Position numbers and translations under genes: made by a program | Notes under the pieces: generated by a model | What the model was told of the DNA's origin: nothing | Database searches by the model: none | What the model saw: the letters and a program-made list of their open reading frames with translations, nothing else | Shown: positions 5,561 through 5,615 of the stretch, in pieces | How the letters are laid out: each line of letters opens with the position of its first letter | Numbering within the stretch: the first letter of the stretch is position 1 | Assembly: GCA_020024815.1 (NCBI GenBank) | Contig: JAHHTE010000142.1 | Span: 1-5,615, forward strand | Origin: Mailhella sp. | GTDB lineage: Bacteria; Desulfobacterota; Desulfovibrionia; Desulfovibrionales; Desulfovibrionaceae | Length of the DNA stretch: 5,615 nt | Direction of reading: 5' to 3'

Positions 5561-5615
5561 TTTTTTTGGGGGAAATGATTTCCCCCAACCCCCCTCAATC
5601 AGGCAAATTTATTGA
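5561..5615 (-). repeat. Repeat copy B in the gyrB leader, cut by the window end
   Basis: This is the uninterrupted form of the repeat seen at 3003-3104, in opposite orientation, lying in the 66 nt visible upstream of gyrB. It lacks the 47-nt segment of copy A and differs by one base in the shared part (G6-TT-G5 instead of G5-TTT-G5). The window ends inside the arm that, in copy A, forms one half of the long palindrome. The matching other half of the hairpin would be expected just beyond 5615. The gyrB promoter is not in view. Confidence 0.85.
5566..5588 (-). promoter_or_regulatory. Perfect hairpin just upstream of the gyrB ribosome binding site
   Basis: TTGGGGGAAAT and ATTTCCCCCAA form a perfect 23-nt palindrome centred on 5577. 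Five G-C pairs make the stem strong even after allowing a loop of several bases at the centre. On the minus strand it is followed by an A8 run and then the ribosome binding site, so it is not a terminator in the gyrB direction. It could affect translation or mRNA stability, or simply be part of the repeat it belongs to. Confidence 0.7.

Noticed and set aside
5550..5588. Longer gyrB from a TTG at 5588 (13 extra residues)
   Set aside because: The TTG lies inside the repeat palindrome, has no ribosome binding site, and the added residues are encoded by repeat sequence. The ATG at 5549 has a good GAGG.

Overview
The window holds the two genes of DNA gyrase, gyrB then gyrA, both read on the minus strand and both complete. 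No other gene can be supported. The proteins look like those of a Gram-negative bacterium: GyrB has the long form (about 807 residues, with the extra region after the TOPRIM domain) and GyrA has a full six-blade C-terminal domain. The residue pattern and the gyrB-gyrA order recall low-GC relatives of the Desulfovibrionaceae, such as Lawsonia-like or gut and symbiont Desulfovibrio types. That placement is from memory of family sequences and is tentative. The DNA is AT-rich, while its intergenic repeats carry conspicuous G5 and C5 runs.

Layout from left to right. Positions 1-316 are an AT-rich non-coding stretch with two strong hairpin terminators, one reading plus (150-183) and one reading minus (211-242) that closes gyrA. 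Between the gyrA stop and its terminator lies a small tandem motif that, in the mRNA sense, resembles the 3' end of 16S rRNA (anti-Shine-Dalgarno-like). gyrA occupies 317-2791. A 334-nt gap (2792-3125) follows, packed with structure: a tandem 13-bp repeat, a G/C-rich hairpin, a long imperfect palindrome and a dispersed-looking repeat interrupted by a 47-nt segment. gyrB occupies 3126-5549. A second, uninterrupted copy of the repeat, in opposite orientation, sits in the gyrB 5' leader and runs off the end of the window.

GyrB (ATPase and TOPRIM) and GyrA (DNA breakage-reunion and DNA wrapping) form the A2B2 enzyme that introduces negative supercoils using ATP. The proteins look normal, with all key residues present. 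The unusual part is the non-coding DNA: inverted copies of one repeat flank gyrB, so if one transcript spans the region, its 5' leader and 3' flank are complementary over about 55 nt. The repeat also places a perfect hairpin only 7 nt upstream of the gyrB ribosome binding site.
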